Positions 34,577 through 44,350 of a stretch of 64,000 nucleotides of DNA are shown here, one piece after another; position 1 is the first letter of the stretch; each line of letters begins with the position of its first letter. The stretch lies in assembly GCF_019219025.1 (NCBI RefSeq), contig NZ_JAHUWN010000004.1, positions 217,515 to 281,514 of the forward strand. Reading direction: 5' to 3'. Below the pieces are notes generated by a model, which did no database searches, was not told the origin of the DNA, and saw only the letters and a list, made by a program, of their open reading frames with translations. Source of the stretch: Bacillus sp. sid0103. Lineage in GTDB: Bacteria; Bacillota; Bacilli; Bacillales_B; DSM-18226. Made by a program: the position numbers and the translations under genes.

Positions 34577-35784
34577 TATTCTTTTCCTCCTTTCTTTGCT
34601 GTCACTATATAGATTGGATTTAACGGTTCAAAACGTGTTAAATTTAAGATTGGCTTACTTTTTGAAATTTGTGCCTGTAATATCGATACTTCACAGCCTA
34701 ATATTTTTAGATGTTGCAGCGCTTCTGCCAGATTTTCGATCGTTGCAATATTCATAACAAGGCGTCCATTTGGCTGTAAGCGTGAAATACATGTTTGCAA
34801 TAAATGCTCCATATTTCCACCGTTACCGCCAATAAAAATCGCATGTGGATCTGGAAATTCATCCAGACGGTCAGGTGCCTTCCCCAGCACTGCAACAAAA
34901 TCTGTACGATGTTTTAATTGATTTTCCAGGCAGTTTTCAAGGTCACCATCATTTTTTTCAATTGCATACACGGCACCTTCCCGAGCCATTTTAGCTGCTT
35001 CAATCGCAACTGAACCTGTGCAGGTTCCTATATCCCAAACAATGCTATTTTCCTTAAGCCCTAACTCTTGCAGACAAAGCGTCCGAATTTCTCTTTTAGT
35101 AATTAATCCTTTATCTGGCTTTCGCTGAAGAAATGCATCATCCGGAATTCCAAGAGAAGAACGTTCCACTACCTCACGCTGTTTTAAAATCACAACATTC
35201 AATGGAAAAAAGGAGGTTTGCTCCATTTCGTCCAATGTGAAACAGCGGCAGCGCTCGTTCTCACCTTGTAGATTTTCAGCAACGAAGGCATCATATTCAG
35301 TCATGCCGAATCGCTTTAAATAGGTTGCAATTGCCTGCGGAGAATTCGTTTCATCAGTTAAAATAGCAATTTTTTTACGCCCATCAATTCTTTGTGCTAA
35401 CCCTTTTATGGAACGGCCGTGCAAGCTGACAATATACGCATCCTGCCAGCTTTCCTGCATTTTAGAAAAAGCGAGCTGTACCGAGCTGGCATAAGGATAA
35501 ATCGTTAATGGAAGCTTCTTCACAAGTACACCGCCAAGTCCATAAAATAGCGGATCACCTGACACTAAAATAACGACATTTCGTGTTTCTTGCTGTAATT
35601 CAGCTGTTAATGCTGACAAACCGCCTTTGATTACTTTTTTCTCTTTTTTAAATTCCGGGAAAAATTGTAAATGACGCTCCCCGCCTACAAGTACATCACA
35701 TTCATTGATCCACTCAGCATATTGGGGGAGCAATCCTTCCGCGCCATTATCCCCTATACCAATCATCTTCATCCAATTTGTCAA
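34576..35784 (-). CDS. cbiET: Fused precorrin C5- and C15-methyltransferase/decarboxylase CbiET
   Basis: This is a 402-aa fusion. Residues 1-~205 are CbiE ([40 protein letters not shown]). Residues ~210-402 are CbiT, a Rossmann methyltransferase ([55 protein letters not shown]). It methylates C-5 and C-15 and decarboxylates the C-12 acetate. It overlaps cbiD by 38 bases. Confidence 0.94.
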   Translation of the reverse strand: MTNWMKMIGIGDNGAEGLLPQYAEWINECDVLVGGERHLQFFPEFKKEKKVIKGGLSALTAELQQETRNVVILVSGDPLFYGLGGVLVKKLPLTIYPYASSVQLAFSKMQESWQDAYIVSLHGRSIKGLAQRIDGRKKIAILTDETNSPQAIATYLKRFGMTEYDAFVAENLQGENERCRCFTLDEMEQTSFFPLNVVILKQREVVERSSLGIPDDAFLQRKPDKGLITKREIRTLCLQELGLKENSIVWDIGTCTGSVAIEAAKMAREGAVYAIEKNDGDLENCLENQLKHRTDFVAVLGKAPDRLDEFPDPHAIFIGGNGGNMEHLLQTCISRLQPNGRLVMNIATIENLAEALQHLKILGCEVSILQAQISKSKPILNLTRFEPLNPIYIVTAKKGGKE

Positions 35785-36883
35785 TATTCTCAGCCTTTCC
35801 TAAACAGTCTCCATTCATGGCATACAAGGTTGTCGACACTTTGATATCAGTATTCATATGATTCAAAGCATAATAGCAGCAGTTTTTGCAAAGTGCTGCT
35901 ATGAATGCCTCGTTTCCCTGAAGCATATCTCCAACCTGTGAAGCTGTATTCGCCTGTAAAATTTCTCGCTGCGTCTCCTCATCAACACCTACTTTATTGG
36001 CAATACCTGCTAAAAACTCAAAGCTTATAGGTGCACTTTTTGAGTGAACCATCATAACGCCTTGGGCAACTTTTGAGAACTTCCCCATCATCCCTACTAA
36101 CGAGACTCTCGGAATCTTCTTCTGTGCAATATTTTTTAACGTAAAACCAACAAAATCGCCCATTTCTATAAATGCTTCTTCTGGTAAATGAGGATATTGC
36201 TGCATAGCATATTTTTCACTGCGTCCACCTGTTGTAATGACTAAATGCTCACATCCTGATTCTTTTGCTACATTGATCGCTTGTACGATACTTGCCATAT
36301 AAGCAGAACTTGAAAATGGAACCACTGTTCCCCGTGTACCTAATATCGAAATTCCGCCGATAATGCCTAAACGCCCATTCAATGTTTTTTCAGCAATCTC
36401 TTCACCATCTGGTACGGAAATGACCACTTCAATTCCACAATCCAATTTATATTTTTCAATTGCTTCTTGTACAACACCACATATCATTTTACGCGGTACA
36501 GGGTTTATCGCTGCTTGACCCACTGGTACTGGTAGTCCCGCTTTTGTCACACGCCCTACACCAACCCCGCCATCTAAATGGATACCTTTTTCTTTTGAAT
36601 AATGAACGGTACTCTGAATTCGTGCTTGATGCGTAGCATCAGGGTCGTCACCGGCATCTTTGATCGTTTCACACATTACCCTGCTATCTGACACTTCAAA
36701 TGCGGTTACTTTAAATGTTGCATACTGGCCAACCGGTAAATAAATCGTGACTTCATCTGGTACCTTTCCCACGACAAGAGCTTGCAGTGCTGCCTTTGTC
36801 ATCGCTGTTGCACAAGCTCCTGTCGTGTAGCCGTGACGCATTTGTGAAGGATCTTTTTTATTTCGTTTCTTTTGCTCGTTCAT
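35747..36883 (-). CDS. cbiD: Cobalt-precorrin-5B C1-methyltransferase
   Basis: CbiD (about 378 aa) methylates C-1. [21 protein letters not shown] at the N-terminus (split here as [18 protein letters not shown]), [24 protein letters not shown] and [16 protein letters not shown] are characteristic. The start is uncertain: ATG at 36883 gives the usual N-terminus, while 36904 is also in frame, and neither has an ideal ribosome site because both lie inside cbiC. Confidence 0.92.
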   Translation of the reverse strand: MNEQKKRNKKDPSQMRHGYTTGACATAMTKAALQALVVGKVPDEVTIYLPVGQYATFKVTAFEVSDSRVMCETIKDAGDDPDATHQARIQSTVHYSKEKGIHLDGGVGVGRVTKAGLPVPVGQAAINPVPRKMICGVVQEAIEKYKLDCGIEVVISVPDGEEIAEKTLNGRLGIIGGISILGTRGTVVPFSSSAYMASIVQAINVAKESGCEHLVITTGGRSEKYAMQQYPHLPEEAFIEMGDFVGFTLKNIAQKKIPRVSLVGMMGKFSKVAQGVMMVHSKSAPISFEFLAGIANKVGVDEETQREILQANTASQVGDMLQGNEAFIAALCKNCCYYALNHMNTDIKVSTTLYAMNGDCLGKAENIDKLDEDDWYRG

Positions 36884-37532
36884 CCGCCATAATCGAAATG
36901 GCATTAAGTGCAGCGACCGTCACTGTACTGCCACCCTTTCTCCCTGCGTTCGTAATAAATGGAATCCCTTCCAGCACTGCTAACTCCGCTTTCGACTCTG
37001 CTGCTGATACAAAGCCGACTGGCATTCCAATAATTAAATCCGGTTTTGCCACACCGTCTTTTATTAAACGTATTAACTCCAGCAGCGCGGTTGGCGCATT
37101 GCCAATGGCATAAATTCCTCCTTCATGTAAACGCGTTGCTTTTTGCATGGAAATAATAGCCCGTGTTGTTCCTTGAGCCTTTGCTTCCTTTGAGACATCT
37201 TCATCCGCAATATAACAATGCAAGTCCCCGCCATGCTTTTGGAATCGCTTCCGACCTGAACCACTTTCAATCATTTGTACATCCGCCACTACATGACGGC
37301 CCGCTAAAATGGATTGAATCCCTGCCTCAATGGCATCTGGCGTAAAAATCATGCTGCGGCCTAACTCAAAATCTGCTGAAGCGTGAATCACCCGCCGAAC
37401 AACTAACCATTGCTCATCTGTAAATGAATGTTCGCCCATCTCTTCTTTGATAATGGCGAAACTGTGATCATAAATCTTGTCTGGATCGACCGTTACAGGA
37501 ATAAATTTTGTATTAAAGTTCATGTTTGCCAT
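36858..37532 (-). CDS. cbiC: Cobalt-precorrin-8 methylmutase
   Basis: CbiC (224 aa) moves the methyl group from C-11 to C-12 to give cobyrinic acid. The catalytic His is in VVRRVIHASADFE (~45-57); AGRHVVADVQMIESG and IIGMPVGFVSAAESK are further family blocks, and TNAGRKGGSTVTVAALNA closes the fold. It overlaps cbiJ upstream by 20 bases. Confidence 0.95.
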   Translation of the reverse strand: MANMNFNTKFIPVTVDPDKIYDHSFAIIKEEMGEHSFTDEQWLVVRRVIHASADFELGRSMIFTPDAIEAGIQSILAGRHVVADVQMIESGSGRKRFQKHGGDLHCYIADEDVSKEAKAQGTTRAIISMQKATRLHEGGIYAIGNAPTALLELIRLIKDGVAKPDLIIGMPVGFVSAAESKAELAVLEGIPFITNAGRKGGSTVTVAALNAISIMADERAKETK

Positions 37533-38289
37533 GAATAAAACCTCCCAATAGTTGAGTTACTTCTTCGAAAGAAGTACCAAAATTTTTATATTCTATCGCT
37601 GGCCGCTTTATTATAATTACAGGAATCCCTAATTGCAGAGCAGCTGTCATTTTTTCATCTACAGATCCCACTTTGCCGCTTTCTTTTGTAATCAATAGAG
37701 TCACATTATATTGCTCACATAGTGCTTTATTTAATGATTCCGAAAATGGACCCTGCAGCGCAATAATGTCCTTTTGTTTAATGCCTAACCTTTGGCACTT
37801 TTCCATGTTCCCTATATTTGGAAGCATTCTACAAATAAGCCGAATTTCATCACACATTAAATATTTCGTAAATATTTCCAACGTTTTGCTGCCTGTTGTC
37901 AGCATAATCGTTCCTTTATGAGATTGAGCTAATTTAGCTGCTTCTTCATAACTTTCAACTTCTGTAATTAGTGGAGAAATAAACTGTTCTTCTGGCCTTT
38001 CATAACGAATATAGGGAATATCACATGCTTGTGCTGCTGCCATTGCGGTTTTCGACGCTTCTTCCGCATATGGATGGCTGGCATCGATGACACAGGTCAT
38101 CTTTTGCTTCTGAATAAGCGCCATCATGTCATCAACTGATAACCGCCCTACTTGATAAGGAATATGGTGGGCATATAAACTTTCGGCTGCAGATTCTGTG
38201 ACAACTGTTGCTAATAAAGGATAGCCTTGATTTTGCAATTGAATGGCTAATGCTCTCGCATCACTTGTGCCTGCTAAAAATAAAATCAT
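37513..38289 (-). CDS. cbiJ: Cobalt-precorrin-6A reductase
   Basis: CbiJ (258 aa) reduces cobalt-precorrin-6A with a nicotinamide cofactor. Conserved stretches are ILFLAGTSDARALAIQLQ, CVIDASHPYAEEASKTAMAA, IRYERPEE, IMLTTGSKTLEIF and LLITKESGKVGSVDEKMTAA. It lies 9 bases after cbiH60. Confidence 0.92.
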   Translation of the reverse strand: MILFLAGTSDARALAIQLQNQGYPLLATVVTESAAESLYAHHIPYQVGRLSVDDMMALIQKQKMTCVIDASHPYAEEASKTAMAAAQACDIPYIRYERPEEQFISPLITEVESYEEAAKLAQSHKGTIMLTTGSKTLEIFTKYLMCDEIRLICRMLPNIGNMEKCQRLGIKQKDIIALQGPFSESLNKALCEQYNVTLLITKESGKVGSVDEKMTAALQLGIPVIIIKRPAIEYKNFGTSFEEVTQLLGGFIHGKHEL

Positions 38290-38298
38290 GTCTTCCTC

Positions 38299-39921
38299 CT
38301 AATCTCCACATGGTGCCGGCTCGACTTCAATTTTGGAGCTCATATCCTGATAGTTAAAATACTGAATTTTTTTCACTCTTTTAAAATATTTAAAAAGGCG
38401 TTCATTTGGATGGGCATTTTGTTTGTACTCTTCTATAATTTTCGTTAATAACGGCAGCAGCTGATCTGGTTCAATTCCTTCTGCTACTGGCTGTGCAGCA
38501 TGGGCTGTACGGCCAACAGGCTTTGCGCCAATAAATAAATCAAATTTTTTCTTGCGGTAAACGATCCCGATATCATCGAATACTGCCCGATAACAGGCCA
38601 TACCGCAGCCGTTGAAACCAATATGTAATTCTTTTGGAAGCTTTAAGCCCCTTAATTTTGCTGCTATTTCTTCTGCATATGGAATCGATTCTGCTTTTTC
38701 ACCGTAGCAAAAATCACAAGCTTTTACATTTAATACATCGCCCACAGGCATGACAATTAAATGATTTTGTTCAAGTTTTTCAACAATCGATTCAGGCTGA
38801 TCTGTTGGAATCTTTAGTAAAAAACGATGATCCGGTGTATATTCCATGGTGCCTGTCTCGCCAATGGTTTCTGCCAATACGCGCATTTGCTCTGGCTTAA
38901 TAAATTTATTAGCAACACCAGGTGAAACAGCAAATTCAAATATATTTTCGATCGGCTGCTGAACCAAATGCGGATGTTCTATTTCCGATTTTGACACCAT
39001 AGATAAAGCCTTTAAGGCCAAATCTAATGAGCTTACTTTCTGTTTATTTCTTTCAATTTGCTCATAACCAGCTTGCGATTCCCCTGTTTCTTGATTTAAT
39101 GCCCATGGTTCGGCTTCCGTTTTCAAACGCTGATGCGGTTTTAAGCTTTGCTTTTCTTCACCTAACGTATATTTACGCTGATAACCTCGAGGGGTAATGA
39201 TTTTATTGTCATAAAAGAAAGTAGAAGAATTCCCGATAATAACCGTTGTCAGCATTCCGATATCATGTTCAAGCATTTCAGCCAGTGTTGTCAGCACTAC
39301 ATTTTGATTTTCACGATAGGCACTTTTCACAAGTCCCACCGGTGTTTCAGGCGAACGATATTTTAATAGAATATTTTGTGCCTCTACTATTTGGCGTGTC
39401 CGTCTACCGCTTTTCGGATTATATAAAGCTATAACGAAGTCCGCCATCGCAGCTGCTTCAATGCGCTTTTCTATTACAGTCCAAGGCGTCAAATGATCAC
39501 TTAGGCTGATCGTGCAGGAATCATGCATGACTGGCGCACCCAATAAACTCGCACAAGAATTTATGGCTGAAATACCTGGAACAATTTCTACCGCAATTCC
39601 TTCTTTTTCAGTCCAGCCCTTTTCAATCAGCACTTCATACACTAATCCAGCCATACCATAAACGCCTGAATCTCCGCTGGAAATGACTGAGACAATATGG
39701 CCAGCTTCAGCTTTCTTAACTGCATCCTGTGCACGTGACACTTCTTCTGTCATACCCGTACTGACAATGGATTTTGCTGTTACGAAAGGTTCAATTAGCT
39801 CCACGTATGTTTTATAGCCAATAATACAATCACTTTGCTGCAAGGCAACTACAGCTCGATTTGTAATATGCTCACGATCACCGGGACCGAAGCCAACAAC
39901 AAAAATTTTTCCCTTTTTCAT
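38299..39921 (-). CDS. cbiH60: CbiH60: C17-methyltransferase fused to a [4Fe-4S] redox domain
   Basis: This is a 540-aa protein. Residues 1-~245 are CbiH/CobJ (FVVGFGPGDREHITNRAV, VSVISSGDSGVYGMAGLVYE, EIVPGISAINSCASLLGAP), the ring-contracting C-17 methyltransferase. Residues ~310-520 are a sulfite/nitrite-reductase-like half with cluster Cys in KACDFCYGEK and GFNGCGMACYRA. The same fusion is known from B. megaterium. It is the first gene behind the B12 riboswitch; GGAGG precedes its ATG. Confidence 0.95.
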   Translation of the reverse strand: MKKGKIFVVGFGPGDREHITNRAVVALQQSDCIIGYKTYVELIEPFVTAKSIVSTGMTEEVSRAQDAVKKAEAGHIVSVISSGDSGVYGMAGLVYEVLIEKGWTEKEGIAVEIVPGISAINSCASLLGAPVMHDSCTISLSDHLTPWTVIEKRIEAAAMADFVIALYNPKSGRRTRQIVEAQNILLKYRSPETPVGLVKSAYRENQNVVLTTLAEMLEHDIGMLTTVIIGNSSTFFYDNKIITPRGYQRKYTLGEEKQSLKPHQRLKTEAEPWALNQETGESQAGYEQIERNKQKVSSLDLALKALSMVSKSEIEHPHLVQQPIENIFEFAVSPGVANKFIKPEQMRVLAETIGETGTMEYTPDHRFLLKIPTDQPESIVEKLEQNHLIVMPVGDVLNVKACDFCYGEKAESIPYAEEIAAKLRGLKLPKELHIGFNGCGMACYRAVFDDIGIVYRKKKFDLFIGAKPVGRTAHAAQPVAEGIEPDQLLPLLTKIIEEYKQNAHPNERLFKYFKRVKKIQYFNYQDMSSKIEVEPAPCGD

Positions 39922-39942
39922 AGGCTTACCTCCAAATAAAAA

Positions 39943-39976
39943 ATGCCTGCACTCCTTTTAAAAGGAATACAGGCAT
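39943..39976 (-). terminator. Attenuator terminator of the cbi operon leader
   Basis: On the minus strand ATGCCTGTATTCCTTTT pairs fully (allowing G-U) with AAAAGGAGTGCAGGCAT, followed by TTTTTATTT. It lies between the B12 riboswitch and cbiH60, so it is the expression platform: with B12 bound, transcription should stop here. Confidence 0.9.
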
Positions 39977-40075
39977 GTGAAATGGCAGTATAAAAAAAGC
40001 ATACTGAAACACAAAAACAATAGGTATAATTGTCCCGCCTATACTTCTCCCTCCGAAAAGCAAGTGTCGTTTAAA

Positions 40076-40225
40076 TAAGCAGGTTTCCTGACTTAAGCTT
40101 CTTTTTACTCTTACACCTTCCCGATTTCTCAGTGGCATTGTAATTTCATCAGCTCTTACAGTAGCGGGGGCTGTACTAGACTTTCACTAGTTTCCCTATT
40201 ATCTCACAAATGTGAGCACTTATTT
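40076..40225 (-). promoter_or_regulatory. Cobalamin riboswitch controlling the cbi operon
   Basis: Minus-strand RNA shows the B12-box landmarks in order: AATAGGGAA, GTGAAAGTC, CAGCCCCCGCTACTGTAA, TGCCACTG, CGGGAAGG and the 3' AAGTCAGGAAACCTGC. A perfect terminator follows 100 bases later. The open frame on this strand at 39926-40138 lies within these RNA structures and is not a gene. Confidence 0.95.
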
Positions 40226-40385
40226 AAAGTATTTATTAAATTTTTTATAACTATACCATATAATCTCGGAAGTTAACATACTATTTTTTTTTTTGAAAAT
40301 TTAATATAAGCTCCTTCTTAGGTTGAAATGGTGCTTTTAAAAAATTATGCATCGATAAAACCGGATTACTCGTCAGAGTTCCATC

Positions 40386-40664
40386 TTAAACTTGAATGCT
40401 GGGCCCATTAAAACATGATTCCATCATTTCAAACAGTTCTGCTTTCGAACTCGGATACTTTTTATTGGATAAATTCGTTCTTTGTAATCTTTCAAACACT
40501 TCCATAATCCAAGGTTTTTGTAAATGGCTTTTTTCAAGAATTTCTCTTTTATTAAAAACCTCAACGGCTGTTCCTTGAGCTAACAAATGCCCATTGTTTA
40601 AGATGATGACCTCCTCTGCCCACTCATAAGCTAGATCTACATTATGTGTAGACAATAGAATTGA
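40386..40664 (-). pseudogene. cbiO: C-terminal stub of cobalt ABC transporter ATPase CbiO
   Basis: LLSTHNVDLAYEWAEEVIIL and NNGHLLAQGTAVEVFN are the H-loop and end of a CbiO ATPase (compare THDxDLAYxWAD). Walker A, signature and Walker B are all missing. It begins 14 bases after the terminator hairpin of the NiCoT gene and has no start of its own. It suggests a CbiMNQO system was deleted here. Confidence 0.8.
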
Positions 40665-40677
40665 TAGGTGAAAAAAG

Positions 40678-40706
40678 AGCTCTGACACAATAAAATTGTC
40701 AGAGCT
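40678..40706 (-). terminator. Terminator of the NiCoT gene
   Basis: AGCTCTGACA-N9-TGTCAGAGCT followed by CTTTTTTC on the minus strand, 8 bases after the transporter stop; also T-tailed on the plus strand. Confidence 0.9.
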
Positions 40707-40713
40707 TTTTTAA

Positions 40714-41514
40714 TTAATTCGTAGTATTTATTTCATGATTTTGTCTCTTAGAGCGAAAGCTTATAAAGATAAATGAAGCGACTAAGAAAATGAAAAGAAT
40801 GATTCCCACGATTTCGAAATCTAGTTCTGCCCAAGGGTTAAAGAAAGTAAATGCCAGATAGAAGGAAACTCCGTATGCTAAGAAGACAATCACCCAACCC
40901 ATTAGTCTTGACGCAGCTTGACCGATTTTGCTGGACTGATTCACCATTTTATAAACAATCATGGAATCAATTGTATCTGTAATCATCATGCCAAACATAA
41001 AAACTAATCCTAAAAATAAAGGTGTGTATTTACCTGAGTTACTTGCTGCCATGGACCAGACAGCTGTTTGACTTACCGTCTCGGCAGCTAAGGCAAACAA
41101 AGCCCCTACTAAAATGATAAGAAAGGGATTTGTTGTTCCCTTCGCAACTTTCGGAATAAACTTTCCCTTTAATCCACTAAGTTGAAATTCATCATTATTA
41201 TTTTTAGTGCGTAACAGATTGTAAGTATTTATTGTGCCAATGAGGAATAAAGAAATAATGGATACCCATGATGCAAAATTATCAAAATAAGCTGGGAATG
41301 AAAAATTCTTTATCACCATTCCCAAAATCCCAGCCGTCATCGCTACCATTCCTCCATGACCAAATGAAAATAACGTACCAACCCAACGTGCAAATGGACT
41401 TCCCATTCTCCAGTTATAACGGGTTTGTCCATCAATAAAGGCAAGATGATCCGCATCTAACCCATGTCGAAGTCCCAATACAAAAACAAGTAAAAACAGT
41501 GATACAGTTTCCAA
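40714..41514 (-). CDS. NiCoT-family cobalt (nickel) permease
   Basis: This is a 266-aa membrane protein with the NiCoT signature RHGLDADHLAFIDGQTR (~16-32), LFSFGHGGMVAMTAG (~48-62), ALFALAAETVSQTAVW and LVFMFGMMITDTIDS. The family (HoxN, NixA, NhlF) brings in Ni2+ or Co2+. A B12 riboswitch directly upstream indicates cobalt for cobalamin synthesis. About seven to eight membrane segments. GGGAGG lies 7 bases before the start codon region. Confidence 0.92.
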   Translation of the reverse strand: METVSLFLLVFVLGLRHGLDADHLAFIDGQTRYNWRMGSPFARWVGTLFSFGHGGMVAMTAGILGMVIKNFSFPAYFDNFASWVSIISLFLIGTINTYNLLRTKNNNDEFQLSGLKGKFIPKVAKGTTNPFLIILVGALFALAAETVSQTAVWSMAASNSGKYTPLFLGLVFMFGMMITDTIDSMIVYKMVNQSSKIGQAASRLMGWVIVFLAYGVSFYLAFTFFNPWAELDFEIVGIILFIFLVASFIFISFRSKRQNHEINTTN

Positions 41515-41555
41515 TTAAAATTTCCTCCCTTTTATAAACAAAATACAACATAAAA

Positions 41556-41584
41556 AATCCTCAACCTTTGACAGATTGAGGATT
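41556..41584 (-). terminator. Attenuator terminator of the NiCoT leader
   Basis: AATCCTCAATC-TGTCAAA-GGTTGAGGATT followed by TTTTATG on the minus strand, between the second B12 riboswitch and the transporter gene; its expression platform. Confidence 0.85.
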
Positions 41585-41679
41585 TATGGGTACGTGCAAA
41601 TAGACGACAAACTGGCAGAATACAATTGTCGTTTCATCTTCGTACACCTCTCCTTTCCGCGAAGGCTGTTTTGGTGTTA

Positions 41680-41846
41680 CAACCTAGGTAGGTCTCCTGG
41701 CTTTTGAATCATCACGCTCTATCGTCTTCCCCAACTACATAGTTGAGTGACATAATGAAAGAGAGCTCCTCAATTACAGTGGCGGGACCACTCGGGATTT
41801 TCACCCGATTCCCTGTTACCCCATGTTTTCACACGGGCACCTAGTT
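41680..41846 (-). promoter_or_regulatory. Cobalamin riboswitch controlling the NiCoT cobalt transporter
   Basis: Minus-strand RNA has AACTAGGTGCC at the 5' end, AACAGGGAATCGGGTGAAAA, TCCCGAGTGGTCCCGCCACT, GTAATTG, GGGGAAGACG and AGCCAGGAGACCTACCTAGG. The outer AACTAGGT and ACCTAGGTT segments can pair as P1. It is a canonical B12 element. Confidence 0.95.
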
Positions 41847-41961
41847 TGCTTACAATTTAAAGTTCTAACTTGATTATACTTGTAATCTTCAACATCTACC
41901 ATCAAAATTTTATTAATGTATATATGAAGTTGTATTAACTAAAAAATAAAAATGTTTCTTG

Positions 41962-41990
41962 TTCAACAAACCTGCACCTTTAGTTGAATA
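41962..41990. repeat. Dispersed repeat, palindrome half
   Basis: TTCAACAAACCTGCACC directly followed by TTTAGTTGAATA; near-palindromic ends TTCAAC.../...GTTGAA. Confidence 0.7.
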
Positions 41991-42113
41991 ACACGGATGG
42001 AGTGAAATGTGGTACCCAACCCACGCATATCAGTTTGTATACCACCGTCAGCGTTTTTGCCTTCGTGCCAAGTTTTTAAGGTTATCCTTTTTCAACTTTT
42101 AGGATTGTATCCA

Positions 42114-42167
42114 TTTCGGATTTAGCTTATCAAGGGAAAGTGCGCCCTTGACAAGCTAAATCCGAAA
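42114..42167. repeat. Long near-perfect inverted repeat
   Basis: Two 23-base arms (starting TTTCGGATTTAGCTT and ending AAGCTAAATCCGAAA) flank an 8-base loop; the single difference still allows a G-U pair. No T-run follows on either strand, so it is not a typical terminator. It could be a mobile-element footprint or a structured RNA. Apart from this and the repeat copies I see nothing coding in 41847-42453. Confidence 0.85.
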
Positions 42168-42281
42168 GATATTTGGTCTATAAGTTAAACAAGGAATAGC
42201 TCTATTCATACTGAATAAAACACCATTTTAAAACATTTGGGTGTGGTGGGTTGACAGTTTCGTTCATATCAGTTGTAGAAC

Positions 42282-42334
42282 AAAAAATCCGGCTATGTAG
42301 CCGGATCTTAAACTCTTGCACCAGATTGTTCAAA
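42282..42334 (-). terminator. Terminator hairpin of the VOC gene, joined to a dispersed repeat half
   Basis: ATCCGGCTACATAGCCGGAT (42306-42287) followed by TTTTTTGTT on the minus strand ends the VOC gene. Directly beside it, on the plus strand, AACTCTTGCACCAGATTG is a copy of the repeat half that recurs next to many terminators further right. Confidence 0.75.
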
Positions 42335-42453
42335 TAACATTTCTATGTAAAATTATCATTCATCAAGGGAAAATTTAGTTTCAATTAAGCATTTCTCTGA
42401 ACTCTTCCGTCATTTGTTCGACTACCTCAGATCTTCCATAAGTTGTATTCTCA

Positions 42454-43368
42454 TTATCCCTTGTATGCTTTCTCTAATTTCAAAAGATCAAATTTCTTCA
42501 TTTTAAGAAATGCTTTTGTTAGGCGCGCAAGTTGCTCCGGGGTGCCCTTGCTCATCATCTCGTCCATCTCAGTTGGCACAATCTGCCAGGATAAGCCATA
42601 CTTATCTTTCAGCCAGCCGCATTGCTCGGCTTCAGGAACTGCAGAGAGCCTTTCCCAGTAGTAATCAATCTCTTCTTGTGTGTCGCAGTACACCATAAAT
42701 GAGAATGCCTCGTTAAAACTGAATTTGTGCTCATGCGCGCTATCCATTGCGGCAAACCACTGATTTTCAAGCATGAAATCAGAGAACATGATGGTTCCTT
42801 CTTGGTCAGGTTCCATGCCTTTTGGGTAGCGGGCGATAAGTCCCTGCTTTGCATTTTTAAATACAGATAAATAAAAATTAATCGCCTCTTCCGCGTTGCC
42901 GCAATTATCGCCGACAAACAAAAGTGACGGTACTAATGAAGGCCGCTCTTCACCTTCTGGATTGGTAAGGATTAACTGCCAGGAAAAACCATACTTATCC
43001 TGAATCCAGCCATACTTCTCACTGAACGGATACTGATCAAGTGGCATTAACACGGTGCCACCTTCGGACAATTTGTTCCAAACCTCATTTATTTTTTCTC
43101 CCGCGTCTTTTTCTCGCGATGGGTCAAAATTTACGATGAAAGATACCGACGGATTGAGCTTGAAAAAGGGCCCTGCACTGATTGCCATGAACTTCTGCCC
43201 CCAAAGTTCAAACGAGACAATATCGGAGTCGCCTGATGGAGTATCGTGGATTGTTTTTACACCCGTAATTTTTGAGTCAGGGAAAATGGAAGTGTAAAAC
43301 TCGACTGCTTCTTTTGCCTCCTTGTCATACCACAAATGCGGAACGATTTTTTGATTTGTTTTTGACAT
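42454..43368 (-). CDS. Tandem VOC-domain protein (PhnB/YdhR-like)
   Basis: This is a 304-aa protein with two VOC (glyoxalase/PhnB-like) domains. The first (~7-135) has [20 protein letters not shown] and [15 protein letters not shown]; the second (~145-275) has [20 protein letters not shown] and [16 protein letters not shown]. Such proteins are annotated as 3-demethylubiquinone methyltransferase-like, but the enzymatic role is not shown. The repeated KDKYGxSWQ block shows an internal duplication. Lone gene. Confidence 0.85.
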   Translation of the reverse strand: MSKTNQKIVPHLWYDKEAKEAVEFYTSIFPDSKITGVKTIHDTPSGDSDIVSFELWGQKFMAISAGPFFKLNPSVSFIVNFDPSREKDAGEKINEVWNKLSEGGTVLMPLDQYPFSEKYGWIQDKYGFSWQLILTNPEGEERPSLVPSLLFVGDNCGNAEEAINFYLSVFKNAKQGLIARYPKGMEPDQEGTIMFSDFMLENQWFAAMDSAHEHKFSFNEAFSFMVYCDTQEEIDYYWERLSAVPEAEQCGWLKDKYGLSWQIVPTEMDEMMSKGTPEQLARLTKAFLKMKKFDLLKLEKAYKG

Positions 43369-43538
43369 CGTTATTCCTCCTTAATTTTTAATTGACAAGA
43401 ATGTGACCAAAATTCCAGTGTAAAGAAATTAACTATCTCCAATTTATATTACCATTTTCATACTGATTTAATTTATTATAGTTTGCTGAATGCATCTGCT
43501 CTTCTTTTATTGAAGTATTCTGCCCGCTAGGTCATTAC

Positions 43539-43610
43539 AAAAAAGGGATCGCCACCGCAACCCCATCTTCAACTCTTGCACCCGATAGTTTAAGTACAGC
43601 TTTCACAATC
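43539..43610. repeat. Dispersed repeat: hairpin plus right half
   Basis: AAAAAGGGATCGCCACCG, CAACCCC, then CTTCAACTCTTGCACCCGAT and AGTTTAAGTAC, followed by TTTCACAATC. On the minus strand the GGGGTTG/CGATCCC hairpin has a T-rich tail. Confidence 0.8.
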
Positions 43611-43739
43611 TTGCTATCAGAATAAGAAACTAAGCAATTCATCAAATTTTTTCTCCTTATTCAAATCACTGTTATCAAAACCTTTTCCGGTTCACCTATA
43701 TAGTTCTGCATTACGTTTAAAATACCTTTTTACCTGCTT

Positions 43740-43768
43740 GTTAACTAACCTATCAATTAGTTGAATAA
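43740..43768. repeat. Dispersed repeat, palindrome half
   Basis: GTTAACTAACCTATCAA next to TTAGTTGAATAAGG; the ends are inverted copies (TAACTAA/TTAGTTGAA). Confidence 0.7.
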
Positions 43769-43917
43769 GGAAAGGAGCAATTATTAAATAATGATTTCTA
43801 TACGTTCCTTATTTGAAATACCCCGAAATCAAAATGTAACTATTCTGACACTGTAATAAAGTTGAAGTTAGCAATTTGAAAGTATAAACTTTACTTATTA
43901 TTTGAGGAGTGATTAGA

Positions 43918-44244
43918 GTGAAAACAGTAACCGTGGATAAGCTAACATTCAAGAAAAGTTTATCGATGATTGAGCAATTTGCAATCAAAGATTTCCTGTT
44001 TAAATGGGTTGGTCGACCAACAGAAGGATTAGATGATTTTCTACCACTTGAGTACACAGAAAGTGTCTTTGCGAAGATGGAGGCAAAACAGGTAACAGCT
44101 TTACTAATTAATGGGGATAAACATTTCAGATATGCCACAATAACAGAAGACAATCAAATTGTCATAGGTGTTTTAGATTCGAATGAAGAGTTAACTCATA
44201 GAATCATTTCTCTGGATGAGGTTTTAATAGGTAAGCACTTGTAA
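43918..44244 (+). CDS. Hypothetical protein, 108 aa
   Basis: GTG at 43918 has GAGGAG 8 bases upstream, so the frame is likely translated. The protein (VKTVTVDKLTFKKSLS..., ending LDEVLIGKHL) is soluble, with a helical N-terminal part and a likely sheet-rich C-terminal part (ALLINGDKHFRYATITEDN). I do not recognise the family. It is one of the few plus-strand genes here. An imperfect hairpin at 44230-44254 (GGTAAGCAC/GTGCTTGCC) may end it. Confidence 0.6.
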   Translation: MKTVTVDKLTFKKSLSMIEQFAIKDFLFKWVGRPTEGLDDFLPLEYTESVFAKMEAKQVTALLINGDKHFRYATITEDNQIVIGVLDSNEELTHRIISLDEVLIGKHL

Positions 44245-44350
44245 GGTGCTTGCCTCTAAACTTTTCTCTGCCCAATTTGTATACTTCCCCATAATGTTTT
44301 GACATAATTCTGATTTCGTTTTCACATTCATCACCTACAAATTTTGTCTT

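Larger units (their letters stand above)
43369..43917. other. Intergenic gap with two repeat copies
   Basis: I see no supported gene here. Two repeat copies are listed separately. A 35-codon minus-strand frame with a ribosome site (43642-43535) runs straight through the repeat and is read as part of it. Confidence 0.5.

Noticed and set aside
39926..40138. 70-codon minus-strand frame upstream of cbiH60
   Set aside because: It covers the attenuator terminator and the 3' part of the B12 riboswitch and has no protein-like features.
43535..43642. 35-codon minus-strand frame with a GGAG site
   Set aside because: Most of it is the dispersed repeat and its extension, which recurs elsewhere in other frames.
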